The notes under the pieces: generated by a model
The model's input: the letters and a program-made list of their open reading frames with translations, nothing else
Told to the model about the DNA's origin: nothing
The model's database searches: none
Program-made: the position numbers and the translations under genes
In this document: one piece after another, positions 16,986 to 25,423 of the stretch
Layout of the letters: each line of letters opens with the position of its first letter
Numbering within the stretch: the first letter of the stretch is position 1
Assembly: GCA_002435785.1 (NCBI GenBank)
Contig: DIUC01000087.1
Coordinates: 1-64,000 of the forward strand
Length of the DNA stretch: 64,000 bases
Source of the DNA: Saprospiraceae bacterium UBA6168
GTDB taxonomy: Bacteria > Bacteroidota > Bacteroidia > Chitinophagales > Saprospiraceae
Reading direction: 5' to 3'

Positions 16986-19985
16986 TTATTTTTTGACGAC
17001 AAACTTTCCAGATTCCTCCAGATTCACACCCATCAAGCGGTAGTAATAGATGCCCGCAGGCAAATGCCCCAGGTTGAATGCAAAGTCGAAATTTCCTGCT
17101 GCAAAGAGGTCATTGGCCACAGTCCCCACTATCCTTCCAAAGCCGTCCATTACCTGAAGCTGAACCGGGGATTCCTTTTCCAAAGTCAATTTGAAAAAAG
17201 CGACCTCGCTTGCAGGGTTTGGGTGCACGGCCACACGCACTTCACCTGAAATGCTAACGGAGCGAATTGGGCTGTAACTGAAGCCGCCATTCTCGTCCAT
17301 TTGCCGAAGGCGAAAATAATAGGTGCCCGGCTTGAGGTCAGATGCCCTGAAATCATAGTGATTGACTTCATTGGTGGTCCCATTCCCCGGCACGAACCCA
17401 ATGGTTTGAAAATCAACGGTTTCTGATTGCATCTCCACGTCAAAGCCCCGGTTGTTGGTCTCGCTTGCAGTGGCCCAATGTAGCAAGGCATTCCGATCCT
17501 CCGCTTTTACATCAAATGCCATCAATTCCACAGGAAGCAATGGAAATGCCCCTCCAGCGCATACATATACCGAGGCATCGTCAATGAAAACATCAGAGTA
17601 GTAGTTGGAATTGGTGACGCACTCGAACATAATGGTCGGGGAAGTGCCAATATATGCGCTGAGGTTTACCAATTGGCGGGTCCAATCGTGCGCCCCGGGG
17701 TCGTTGCACATATTGTAGCTTTTGACCACCACGCCATTGACCTTCACATTGAACACGTCCCCGCCGCAATCCGTATTCATATAACGGTACCAAAACTCCA
17801 AGTTGGCGAAGTGTGCATCTGCGGGGATGCTAAAGGTCTGCGACATCCGAGCAGTTTCGTTATTGTCATATCCAAGCCAGGCATAGCCAGCCCCGCCATG
17901 CGCCGCTGGCCCACCATAAGAAGGCCAATTTGTTGCAACGAATGGCGCCAGCCCCCTTGTGGAAGTCTGCGTCCATCCTGTATTGGATTCCATCGTGCCA
18001 CTTGTCATTTTCTCCGAGCAGGTGGCATCTGCGGGTGCGATTCGCAGGTCGGCATTGTTGATGTCAAAAAACACGTTGTCCGAGCATTTCACCTTCAACC
18101 TTGCACTACTGGTGGTGGTATTTGGCAGGGTGACGGTTTGGCTGCCGTCGTTGGGCGTAGCCGTGGCAAGGCTGGAAAAGGTAACACCGCCATCCAATGA
18201 GAGCAGGATGTCCACGTTTGTGCAGCTAATCGGTGCGGCGGTGGTGCCTGCCACGTCCCAGGTGAGGGTGATGGTTCCACTGTGCGTGCCCGAGGTATTG
18301 TGGGAGGTGATGGCAAATGGGCCAGCAGCATTGGTGACGTGCAACACAATACCCCCCGCATCATAGCCTCCCCCCACCATCCTATTGTCCCTGACGGTGC
18401 AGTTGAAGTTCAAATTACGAGTCACGGAGGGCAGCTTCTCCCCGATGCTGGTGCTGTTGTCGAGTATGTCGCTGAGTTTTGGGAAGGTACGGGTTGGGCT
18501 GGTGGTCGGGGTGAACGACCGGAACATGGGCGCTGTGGCACTCGAAGAACTGGGCGCTCCCTGTGGCCCCAAGTCCCATTGCTCCCAAGCGAAGGTCAGC
18601 TCATCGTTGTCGGGATCGGAGGCGCTGGCGGTCAGCTCAAATGGGGTGCTGATGGGGATGTACTTGCCGCTCATGTTATTGGGGTTGGCATTGATGGTGG
18701 GGACATTGTTTATCGTGACGACCGAGGTGGGGCAGGTGCTGCCCGAGCCGACCCTGGTGAAATGCGTGATTTCCCCCAAGCTGACAAGGTGGAAATACGC
18801 ATTGCTGCGCCGCTGAAGGTTTTGTGAATTGCCGCAAATGCCTGCATAACCCATAATGGTAGAACCACTGCCAGGCTCAAAGGCTGTGGTGGCGAAACGG
18901 TTGGCCTCCGTGCAAGAGCCAGCGCTACCATTGAAGGTATGGTGCGCACTGAACTGGTGGCCCAATTCATGCGCCACGAAATCCACGTCAAAAGCATCCG
19001 TCTTGGGGTTCAAAGAGGCGGTCATTCCCCTTGCCTTTTTGGTGCTGTCGCAAACGCCATTCAGCGTGGCAACCCCGCCTGTGCCACTGCTTACCACATG
19101 GCCCACGTCATAATTGGAACTGCCTATCACAGCGTCAATATTGGTTTGGTTTTGAGCCAAGGTAGGCGGGTTGTCATAAGGGTCCGTGCCAGAATTGGTG
19201 TATATTAAAAGGTCATTGTTGGAAACCAATGTAAAGCTAATGGCGAGTTCCGTTTCATAAATGCCCCGCACCCTGTTCAACGTGGTGTTGATAGCGGCCA
19301 AGGCAAGCGGCACCGTGCCGCCGTGATAGGTTGTATATTCGGCAGCGGCGGCAAAGGCCATGCGATAGGTGAGCATATTGGTAGTGGCCCGGTTGTTCCG
19401 TTCGATGGGCAGCATATCCATTGATGGCATGAACTTATGGTCGCCCGCATCCTCCGTTCCACAACTAAAGGCAGTGGATTTTTCGTCAAAATAATCGTTG
19501 CGGTCATAGCTCACGTACACCGTATTGTCCCCCTTGAAATAGGGGTCAATATAGACCACCTTGCCCGGCATGAGCACCATGCCGTGGAAGCCCTGTGGCG
19601 TCCAGTCGAGGTAGGCAGCGGCGGCGGGGTTGGTCACACCTTGCCCCGAAAAGGTGCGGATTTGCCGATACCTTGCTGCAAGGTCGGGGTGCATCAGCGG
19701 TGCTTCCACTATCGCAAATGCCTCCATGCTGCCATCCGGCATTGGCAGATGGATAAGGGTGGTTTCGCCCGACTCGTTGAAGCGCAGCGGGACCCGCTCC
19801 AATGCCGAACGCATCGAGTTGGCATCCAACAAAACCGTGGCGTACCTTTCCGGCACAATCCAACGTTCTTGCGAGCGGGCAGCAAGCGTGGTTTCATCCA
19901 AAAGCGTCCAAAGTGGATTTTGCGAATACAAAGGCGAGATGATGGCAAGCAGTGCTGCCACCAATAGGTGATGTGCGATTCTCAT
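16986..19985 (-). CDS. Secreted zinc metalloprotease (reprolysin-like) with T9SS sorting domain
   Basis: A 999-residue extracellular protein. The signal peptide is MRIAHHLLVAALLAIISPLYS. A propeptide-like N-terminal region of about 170 residues precedes a metzincin catalytic domain with HELGHQFSAHH near residue 340. This gives three zinc histidines and the catalytic Glu, followed by GSGSTIMGYAGICG, whose Met is the metzincin Met-turn. Next come immunoglobulin-like regions (TWDVAGTTAAPISCTNVDILLS) and a MAM/lectin-like jelly roll (residues about 660-820, FEFWYRY-type strands). A fibronectin-like segment precedes the C-terminal sorting domain (HPNPASEVAFFKL ... AGIYYYRLMG ... GKFVVKK). It would cross the outer membrane by T9SS. 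The substrate is unknown. Confidence 0.93.
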   Translation of the reverse strand: MRIAHHLLVAALLAIISPLYSQNPLWTLLDETTLAARSQERWIVPERYATVLLDANSMRSALERVPLRFNESGETTLIHLPMPDGSMEAFAIVEAPLMHPDLAARYRQIRTFSGQGVTNPAAAAYLDWTPQGFHGMVLMPGKVVYIDPYFKGDNTVYVSYDRNDYFDEKSTAFSCGTEDAGDHKFMPSMDMLPIERNNRATTNMLTYRMAFAAAAEYTTYHGGTVPLALAAINTTLNRVRGIYETELAISFTLVSNNDLLIYTNSGTDPYDNPPTLAQNQTNIDAVIGSSNYDVGHVVSSGTGGVATLNGVCDSTKKARGMTASLNPKTDAFDVDFVAHELGHQFSAHHTFNGSAGSCTEANRFATTAFEPGSGSTIMGYAGICGNSQNLQRRSNAYFHLVSLGEITHFTRVGSGSTCPTSVVTINNVPTINANPNNMSGKYIPISTPFELTASASDPDNDELTFAWEQWDLGPQGAPSSSSATAPMFRSFTPTTSPTRTFPKLSDILDNSTSIGEKLPSVTRNLNFNCTVRDNRMVGGGYDAGGIVLHVTNAAGPFAITSHNTSGTHSGTITLTWDVAGTTAAPISCTNVDILLSLDGGVTFSSLATATPNDGSQTVTLPNTTTSSARLKVKCSDNVFFDINNADLRIAPADATCSEKMTSGTMESNTGWTQTSTRGLAPFVATNWPSYGGPAAHGGAGYAWLGYDNNETARMSQTFSIPADAHFANLEFWYRYMNTDCGGDVFNVKVNGVVVKSYNMCNDPGAHDWTRQLVNLSAYIGTSPTIMFECVTNSNYYSDVFIDDASVYVCAGGAFPLLPVELMAFDVKAEDRNALLHWATASETNNRGFDVEMQSETVDFQTIGFVPGNGTTNEVNHYDFRASDLKPGTYYFRLRQMDENGGFSYSPIRSVSISGEVRVAVHPNPASEVAFFKLTLEKESPVQLQVMDGFGRIVGTVANDLFAAGNFDFAFNLGHLPAGIYYYRLMGVNLEESGKFVVKK

Positions 19986-20083
19986 AGTTTTAACTTAGCG
20001 GAGGGCCTTTTTTCTAAAAATGTGTCAATTGATAAAACGAGTACGGGGGGAAGGGAGATGATTTTAACTAATTTTCAATAATC

Positions 20084-20917
20084 ATGCAAAAAATCGCAGC
20101 AATCGGTGGGCATTTGATAATTATTGGGCTTTTGACCCTTTTCACTCAAACCGGCGGGGTGGTGTGGCTGGCGCATTTGCCCTTATTTTATTGGATAAAC
20201 AAAAGAAATGCGTCCACTTTTTGGCGGTTTGTTGCCAAAACTGTTTCATTTTCAACACTTTACCTTTTGGCAAATATTTTTTTGGTACCGCCATTGGCAA
20301 GGTGGCAATCGGGCCGGGTACCGCTTCCGGTATTTGCCAATGCCAACTTGAAACCGCACCAAGTCTTTTATTTTGCGGCACTGAACCACCACTATGTGCG
20401 ACCCGAAGTAAAGGCATCCTGCGACCGGGTGGCCAAAGGGCTGGCGGCCAAGTTTCCCGGAGCACAGGTTTTTTACTTGGACGCAAATTTTCCGTTTTTC
20501 GATGGCTATCCGCTACACCCACATTTTACCCATCGCAACGGCACCACGGTGGACATCGCCCTGCATTGGCAAGAAAAGGCTTCGGGCTTACCGATAGCGG
20601 GTGCGCCATTCCCCTTGGCCTACGGGTTTAGCGAACCGCCTATGCCCGGTGAGGTGGACATGGAAGCCAAATGCCAAAACAAATACCGGAGCATTGAATA
20701 CCGGATAACCAAAAAATTGGTAGAGCCAGACAGGTATAAGCTCGATGAAGCCCGCACAAGGGAGTTGATAAAATTGTTTGCCGAAGATAAATCGGTGCAA
20801 AAAATATTGCTGGAACCTCACCTGAAGCAGCGGCTCGACCTCACCAAGTACGACAAAATAAGGTTTCAAGGCTGCAAAGCTGCCAGGCACGATGACCATA
20901 TCCATGTTATTTGGTGA
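20084..20917 (+). CDS. Membrane-anchored LAS-superfamily (MepA/M15-like) peptidase candidate
   Basis: A 277-residue protein. Hydrophobic segments lie at about residues 8-37 and 52-70. A soluble domain follows with the two zinc motifs of LAS metallopeptidases: H150-x6-D157 in THRNGTTVDIAL and the C-terminal HDDHIHVIW with H272-x-H274. The H-D-D-H-x-H-V ending is like that of MepA-type murein endopeptidases and M15 D,D-carboxypeptidases, so cell-wall peptide cleavage is the best inference. The overall sequence is divergent and I cannot name the subfamily. It stands alone before the repeat-rich zone. Confidence 0.65.
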   Translation: MQKIAAIGGHLIIIGLLTLFTQTGGVVWLAHLPLFYWINKRNASTFWRFVAKTVSFSTLYLLANIFLVPPLARWQSGRVPLPVFANANLKPHQVFYFAALNHHYVRPEVKASCDRVAKGLAAKFPGAQVFYLDANFPFFDGYPLHPHFTHRNGTTVDIALHWQEKASGLPIAGAPFPLAYGFSEPPMPGEVDMEAKCQNKYRSIEYRITKKLVEPDRYKLDEARTRELIKLFAEDKSVQKILLEPHLKQRLDLTKYDKIRFQGCKAARHDDHIHVIW

Positions 20918-20970
20918 AGGGTTAGCACACGGATGCAACGGATGGAACGGATTTTCACAGGATTATTCTT

Positions 20971-21155
20971 AAGTTCTTGCAAGTTTGCAACCTGCCAGGC
21001 TCGGCATTGACAAATAGGCAGTCATTTCTTGGGCACAAATTCAGGCTTTGAGCTAAAAAAAGGCCTGCAAAGCCGTTCATGCCTAGCCTTGCAAGTTGCA
21101 AACTTGCAAGGACTTCCTTTCTAAATTACTACAAAATCATACTTGCAACAACTGA
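20971..21155 (+). mobile_element. MITE-like element, full copy A
   Basis: About 185 bp. It starts TAAGTTCTTGCAAGT and ends ACTTGCAACAACTG, which are imperfect inverted ends. It shares its whole length with copies at 21765 and 25793: the internal CTCGGCATTG, ATAGGCAGTCA, AATTCAGGC hairpin arm and AAAGCCGTTCATG blocks all recur. No open reading frame. Confidence 0.8.
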
Positions 21156-21268
21156 GGAATACGGCAAGGCTGCCGTCTTTGAAGACCTCTACGGCAATTT
21201 GTGGGATTTGATTGAACCGGTGAATTAATCGTTTCGAAGCGTAGCACGGAAAAGTCAAAATTCACGGC

Positions 21269-21499
21269 GTGTTGGTCAAATTTGTGTACGGAACGCTCCA
21301 AATTGACTGCGGAACGCTACGATGGCTGTGCGGAACGCTCTTTCTTGATAGCGGAGGCTTCAAATCAGGTAGCGTGTCGCTCCGGCTTGGTAGCGGAGTT
21401 CCAAAGATTGATTGCGGAACGATAATATTGAACGGCGTGTCTATCAAGATGGGTAGCGTCAAGTTCGGAATGGAAGAAAATAGGGCAGGGGAGGGCTGA
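21269..21499 (+). repeat. 21-bp / heptapeptide tandem repeat tract
   Basis: GGAACGCT or its degenerate form recurs exactly every 21 bases (21290, 21311, 21332, then GGA at 21353), so the open frame translates as heptapeptides (YGTLQID, CGTLRWL, CGTLFLD, SGGFKSG, SVSLRLG, SGVPKID, CGTIILN). A 76-codon frame from 21269 stays open across about nine units. It has no promoter, and the opposite strand is also open. Whether it is a protein, a decayed piece of a repeat protein, or non-coding cannot be decided. Confidence 0.6.
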
Positions 21500-21630
21500 A
21501 GGATTTTTCAGCCCATCAATCTTATTTTATAAGTAATTGATTATCAGTTACTTATAATTTTATTTAGACCGTAACCAATGACAGCGTTGAATAAGTTGGG
21601 AAAGGGAACCGTTGTGCCAAGTGTTCTACC

Positions 21631-21705
21631 TAAGTTCTTGCAAGTTGCAAACTTGCAAGGACTTCCTTTCTTAAATACTACTGAAATCAGAGTTGCAACA
21701 ACTGG
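21631..21705 (+). mobile_element. MITE-like element, deleted copy D
   Basis: 75 bp. It has the left inverted end TAAGTTCTTGCAAGT joined directly to the right half (ACTTGCAAGGACTTC, ACTACTGAAATCA, GTTGCAACAACTGG). About 110 internal bases present in full copies are missing. Confidence 0.75.
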
Positions 21706-21764
21706 TGTTGACCCAAACCTCATGCCGAAGGTACGGAATACGAGGCATGACCCGCTTTCCTCCT

Positions 21765-21951
21765 CAAGTTCTTGCAAGTTTGCAACTTGCAAGGCTCGGC
21801 ATTGGCAAATAGGCAGTCAATTCTTGGGCGCAAATTCAGGCATTGACGTAAAATAAAGCCTGCAAAGCCGTTCATGTGTAGCCTTACAAGTTGCAAACTT
21901 GCAAGAACTTCATTTCTTAAATACTACTGAAATCATACTTGCAACAACTGG
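21765..21951 (+). mobile_element. MITE-like element, full copy B
   Basis: 187 bp. Ends CAAGTTCTTGCAAGT and ACTTGCAACAACTGG (15-bp inverted ends, two mismatches). Nearly identical along its length to copies A and C. Near 22054-22068 a lone ACTTGCCACAACTGG resembles another right end. Confidence 0.82.
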
Positions 21952-22113
21952 GTTTTCAAGTTGCAAACCGTCTGAAAGATTCCAAGTCACCCTTGCGTTA
22001 GACTTGAAAGAGCAGCGCCATTTTGGGAAGAAACATACTTGTGCCAACAGGATACTTGCCACAACTGGCAAAATCGCCTTGCTGACTGTCATTCCTCTAA
22101 GTCACACATCAAA

Positions 22114-22145
22114 TTGGCACTTATATTGCAATAAGTTTAACTTTG
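22114..22145 (+). promoter_or_regulatory. Promoter for the 145-aa orphan gene
   Basis: TTG at 22114 and TAACTTTG at 22138-22145 with 21 bases between. The ATG is 36 bases downstream of the -7 element. Confidence 0.6.
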
Positions 22146-22181
22146 TAAAAATGTCAAATTTTCACTATAAAAATTGCAAAC

Positions 22182-22619
22182 ATGGAGCTACAAAATATGG
22201 TCATTGACTTTAAAACGTGCCCACACAAGGTTACCGAAGTAAAGTTGCATTATGGCAATTGGGATGCTTCGGAGCAGGATAGAATATTCAAAATGTCCTT
22301 TGGGTTCAACCTACCCAAGGTCGAGCAGACCTTTCTTGTTCAAATACCATTTGCTTCCTGTCTCGACATTTTAAAAAATAACAACAATGGCCCCATGGCA
22401 AGTTATATTGAAAAAGTGCTTGATAGCATTGACGAAGATGTTGAGATGCGGGAAATTGAAATGATTAATGTTCTCAATGAAGAAGACTTCAAATTTGACG
22501 ACTTAGTGGAAGGTATTTTGTTCAGCATAAATATAGAAATGGAGAATATACCTGTAGAAGATAGCGTCGTTCACCCTGAATGTTTTGAGAAGCCCGTTGG
22601 CGAAAGTCTTCCCAAATAG
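22182..22619 (+). CDS. Orphan 145-aa acidic protein
   Basis: Not recognised. It is 145 residues, acidic, with no signal peptide or membrane segment. A beta-rich first half (VTEVKLHYGNWD, FKMSFGFNLP, TFLVQIPFASCLDIL) is followed by a helical, Glu/Asp-rich second half (YIEKVLDSIDEDVEMREIEMIN). It has a convincing promoter just upstream and is more AT-rich than the core genes, consistent with acquired DNA in this repeat-rich zone. The C-terminus (PVGESLPK) runs into repeat-like sequence, so the native end may have changed. It is real by promoter and composition; function unknown. Confidence 0.6.
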   Translation: MELQNMVIDFKTCPHKVTEVKLHYGNWDASEQDRIFKMSFGFNLPKVEQTFLVQIPFASCLDILKNNNNGPMASYIEKVLDSIDEDVEMREIEMINVLNEEDFKFDDLVEGILFSINIEMENIPVEDSVVHPECFEKPVGESLPK

Positions 22620-22745
22620 TACGACCCCATCCCATGAGAAACCCCAGTTCCAGGAAGCGTCGAGTGAAGCGGCTTTCATGGCGGGCCTGCTTCACACATC
22701 TCCTGCTCCAGCGGTAGTTTCGCACGTAGGAAACGTGCTGATACA

Positions 22746-22804
22746 AGGTTCAAGTCTGGAGGCTCGAACCACCGTCTGCGGGGGGAAGAACCCTGCGCCA
22801 GCGG
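22746..22804 (+). repeat. GGTTCAAGTC...GCGCCAGCGG repeat, copy 1
   Basis: Shares GGTTCAAGTC, then GGGGAAGA, then TGCGCCAGCGG, with the segment at 25231-25283. Both lie in gene-free DNA. Confidence 0.55.
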
Positions 22805-22876
22805 GTTCAAAACCCTCCCCGACTTAAACCAGTGCCAACGGGGCTGCTGGAATTATGCCTCCGGCAAATGCCCCTT

Positions 22877-22951
22877 TAAGTCCTTGCAAGTTTGCAATTT
22901 GCAAGAACTTCATTTCTTAAATAGTACTTAAATCATAGTTGCAACATCTGG
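22877..22951 (+). mobile_element. MITE-like element, deleted copy E
   Basis: 75 bp, the same internally deleted structure as the copy at 21631. Left end TAAGTCCTTGCAAGT, right end GTTGCAACATCTGG. Confidence 0.72.
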
Positions 22952-23042
22952 TATCCGGCCTTGTGATTTCAATGGCCGTGGGCTTGAAGTTCAGTGCAGG
23001 CCAGCGACTAATATGGTCACAAAGAGGGTTTCCGAATTGGCA

Positions 23043-24392
23043 CTAAGCGGCCATTTTCTCGCTTTGCGAAATCAATCCCCATACTTTATCCATTACTTCA
23101 AATACCAGTAGGTGCGCCGATCGCCTCAAGGATTTTTTCATCCAAGGCTTAGCAGATTTTATCATATCGGGGAAATATTGGCTAATCATGTTATATGCCA
23201 AGTCCTCCAATCGGTCAATCAGCAAATTGACTTTTCTGGCACGCTCCAAACCTGGGCCATAGTGGCTCCTGTTCTTCACATCTTCATCATGGCTATTCTC
23301 ATATTGATTTCGTGATTGCACTGTTTTTTCAAAACTCAAGAACAGCGCAGCATCCACGCATTCATTGACATACGACGCAAGCATTGGGGTCAAATCAAAT
23401 TGTTCAGCTTGCAAGGCTTCCACGATTTCCTTTTCTTTCGGACGAACCGCAACGATGCTTTCCCTTAATGCTTCAATCTTATAATAACTTTCTGGAAAAT
23501 AAAGGGCTGCCTGTTGCACCAAATACTTGAAGTAGGCGTTATGATAGAACACTCCTTCCTTACAAGTTGCCTTGTACCAAATTTTCACCTTATTGTCGGC
23601 TTCATGCTCCCATTGGTTAACTATCTCCACAATTTCCACCGTGATAGGTGAGGGATTCACAGGACCTTTGCCACTTCTTTGCCGAAAATCCAAGATTTCC
23701 TTTTGAATGCCTTCCAAACTCTGTTCAAATTCAGCCTGGAAGGGACCTTCCGGAAACTTAAAGCCTGAATCTAAATACTCGTCATATTCGGCGGCTTCGT
23801 CCGTCAGGAAATATTCAGCTACCTTCGAAGTTTTTTCAATGAACTCAGCCACCTCCTTCTGGTGCAGGTCTTCCATGGCCGGGAAGGTCTTCCATACTTC
23901 CAATTGAAAAGCCTGCGCGATGGCAATGGCGCTTGAGGTCTCAATGGTAGGGCCAACCATGAAATTAAAAAGCAATTTTTCAAATTGAGCCAACTCGCTA
24001 TCTGGGTATAGGATGGCGTCCAATCGCATGGATTCAGGGTCCCTGCCTTCATGGCGGAGGTGCTCCCACCAAGGCTTATTTTCCAAATAAATGAGCATGA
24101 GGCGCTCAACCTCGAAACCCTCATCCTCCATAGCCTGAATCAACATGAAATCGGCCCGACCACCATTGGCAACATACCAGTGCAATTGTTCAATATACCT
24201 TGCCTCCGCCGGTGCATGTTCCTGGCATGCTTTCACGAGCTCACTAAGCATGACAGCAGCCACCAGTTCCTTGTCCTTTGTCTTCACCCGGATATGGAAA
24301 TAAGGCGTGCTCAAGTTTTCCTCCATACTCCTTGGAGGGTTCACCAGCTCATAATCTTCTAAGCAAAAAATGGGTTGTGTGGTCGGATTCAT
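23043..24392 (-). CDS. Orphan 449-aa helical protein
   Basis: Not recognised. A soluble protein of 449 residues, strongly acidic and almost entirely helical by composition, with no signal peptide. Segments such as HIRVKTKDKELVAAVMLSELV, VEIVEIVNQWEHEADNKV and SSFEKTVQSRNQYENSHDE show no catalytic motif that I know. A basic C-terminal helix (KPWMKKSLRRSAHLLVFEVMD) contrasts with the rest. A TAAATTTG promoter element lies about 40 bases upstream. It is a single gene between repeat clusters on the same strand as the defence island, 1.6 kb beyond its last gene, and so could be an accessory of it. That is only a positional inference. Confidence 0.65.
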   Translation of the reverse strand: MNPTTQPIFCLEDYELVNPPRSMEENLSTPYFHIRVKTKDKELVAAVMLSELVKACQEHAPAEARYIEQLHWYVANGGRADFMLIQAMEDEGFEVERLMLIYLENKPWWEHLRHEGRDPESMRLDAILYPDSELAQFEKLLFNFMVGPTIETSSAIAIAQAFQLEVWKTFPAMEDLHQKEVAEFIEKTSKVAEYFLTDEAAEYDEYLDSGFKFPEGPFQAEFEQSLEGIQKEILDFRQRSGKGPVNPSPITVEIVEIVNQWEHEADNKVKIWYKATCKEGVFYHNAYFKYLVQQAALYFPESYYKIEALRESIVAVRPKEKEIVEALQAEQFDLTPMLASYVNECVDAALFLSFEKTVQSRNQYENSHDEDVKNRSHYGPGLERARKVNLLIDRLEDLAYNMISQYFPDMIKSAKPWMKKSLRRSAHLLVFEVMDKVWGLISQSEKMAA

Positions 24393-24432
24393 TTTTCGTT
24401 TCTATTAAAAGTTTTGGACAAAATAGTCGTGA

Positions 24433-24440
24433 CAAATTTA
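24433..24440 (-). promoter_or_regulatory. -7 element for the 449-aa gene
   Basis: TAAATTTG on the minus strand, about 40 bases before the ATG at 24392. The -33 element is not clear. Confidence 0.45.
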
Positions 24441-24588
24441 ACGGAAAACATTGGATTTTGATATAGTTGGTATGAAATAAAAATCAAAGATGAGGAGGTG
24501 GAAAGGCAAACCGCAACGTCAAGCGTGCTCTCCCGTTGTTGCTTCTTTCAAAGTTTCGCTCATGTCATTTACCCCTGACCCCCTAAGT

Positions 24589-24908
24589 AGTTTGTCAAGT
24601 TAATAATGTCGGGGAGGTTACCACAACGTCGGGGAGGTTTAAAACCCTGTCCATTACCCACAGAATAAAGGTGCGGCGCACCGGAATATTTGTAGCTTTG
24701 ACATGAACCCCATTTTTGAGGTGCAGCGCACCGGAATATGTATCCGAATATGGTCGGTGCGCTGCACCTCTAAATTGTTTCGGTTGTTACCTACAAATAT
24801 CACCGGTGCTACGCACCTGATTGTCAACGAGTTAATCTACGGGTAATCAACAGGGTTTAAAACCTCCCCGACGTTAATTTTAACCGTCAGCATTAATTTG
24901 ACAAACCC
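24589..24908. repeat. 320-bp imperfect palindromic element
   Basis: The outer arms (about 78 bp, 24589-24668 and 24834-24908) are inverted copies sharing TTTGTCAA, TTAAT, CGTCGGGGAGGTT, AAACCCTG and ATTACCC. The middle arms carry GGTGC...GCACCGG plus ATATTTGTAG in inverse orientation. The core is a perfect 16-bp stem (24718-24733/24755-24770, GAGGTGCAGCGCACCG). All three arm pairs share a centre near 24744-24748, so this is one nested palindrome, non-coding. Confidence 0.75.
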
Positions 24909-25135
24909 CTTGGGGTAAAACAAGCAAGGGTGCGAAATCTTGAAATACACCCGATTCAACCCCGCTGGGGTTATACCCGCTATGACTTCAACCTCGGATT
25001 TACTAGCGTGAATCCGGGGGAAAAGTATAGTTCCCAGCAACCCCGGAGGGGTGCCCGAATATGGCACATAGTTCATCGCAAGGTAGGTGTTCAGGTCTGA
25101 TATGAGCCAGCCTTTTTGGAAGCGAAAACCACGCT

Positions 25136-25158
25136 GGAACAAGTCTCCGACTTGTTCC
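25136..25158. repeat. Perfect 10-bp hairpin
   Basis: GGAACAAGTC, loop TCC, GACTTGTTCC; no gene adjoins it. Confidence 0.6.
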
Positions 25159-25230
25159 CAATATCATTTCGTCTCCGACGAAAGCAAGCCGATTAACCTA
25201 CTTATTCCTGTCAGAGACAGACTGATATTT

Positions 25231-25283
25231 GGTTCAAGTCGGAGACTGTGAACCAGCATGTGGGGAAGACCATGCGCCAGCGG
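25231..25283 (+). repeat. GGTTCAAGTC...GCGCCAGCGG repeat, copy 2
   Basis: GGTTCA-AGTC-gga-GACT-g-TGAACC forms a hairpin, followed by GGGGAAGAC and TGCGCCAGCGG as in the copy at 22746. Confidence 0.55.
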
Positions 25284-25423
25284 AATCTAATCACGTTCCA
25301 TAGAATATGTACCCAATCGCCCCGTCAGAGCAATAAATTTGCTTTATGAAAACCCGAACAACATCCCAACAAAACCCGAACAAAACCAACGAAAAGCCGT
25401 AAAATAGCATAAAAGCCAGCGAT

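Larger units (their letters stand above)
22620..23042. other. Non-coding accessory interval
   Basis: Holds a copy of a hairpin family (22746-22804) also found at 25231-25283 and the short MITE copy at 22877. A run GGGTTCAAAACCC near 22803 looks like a tRNA T-arm but belongs to a repeat also present at 24638. No gene is supported. Confidence 0.5.
24909..25423. other. Non-coding accessory interval with hairpins
   Basis: Contains GC-rich small palindromes (AACCCCGCTGGGGTT near 24960), a perfect 10-bp hairpin GGAACAAGTC/GACTTGTTCC at 25136-25158, TTCGTC/GACGAA just after it, and a second copy of the GGTTCAAGTC family. A 101-codon frame on the minus strand runs through these palindromes and is not credible as a gene. 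Confidence 0.5.

Noticed and set aside
22585..22827. 80-codon plus-strand frame
   Set aside because: Overlaps the 145-aa gene and continues through a hairpin repeat; Ala/Pro/Ser composition, no promoter.
22795..22830. tRNA T-arm-like GGGTTCAAAACCC
   Set aside because: No acceptor, D or anticodon arm can be built around it, and the same stretch recurs at 24638 and 24852 as repeat DNA.
24837..25142. 101-codon minus-strand frame in the accessory zone
   Set aside because: Runs through an arm of the 320-bp palindrome and GC-rich hairpins; likely non-coding repeat DNA.
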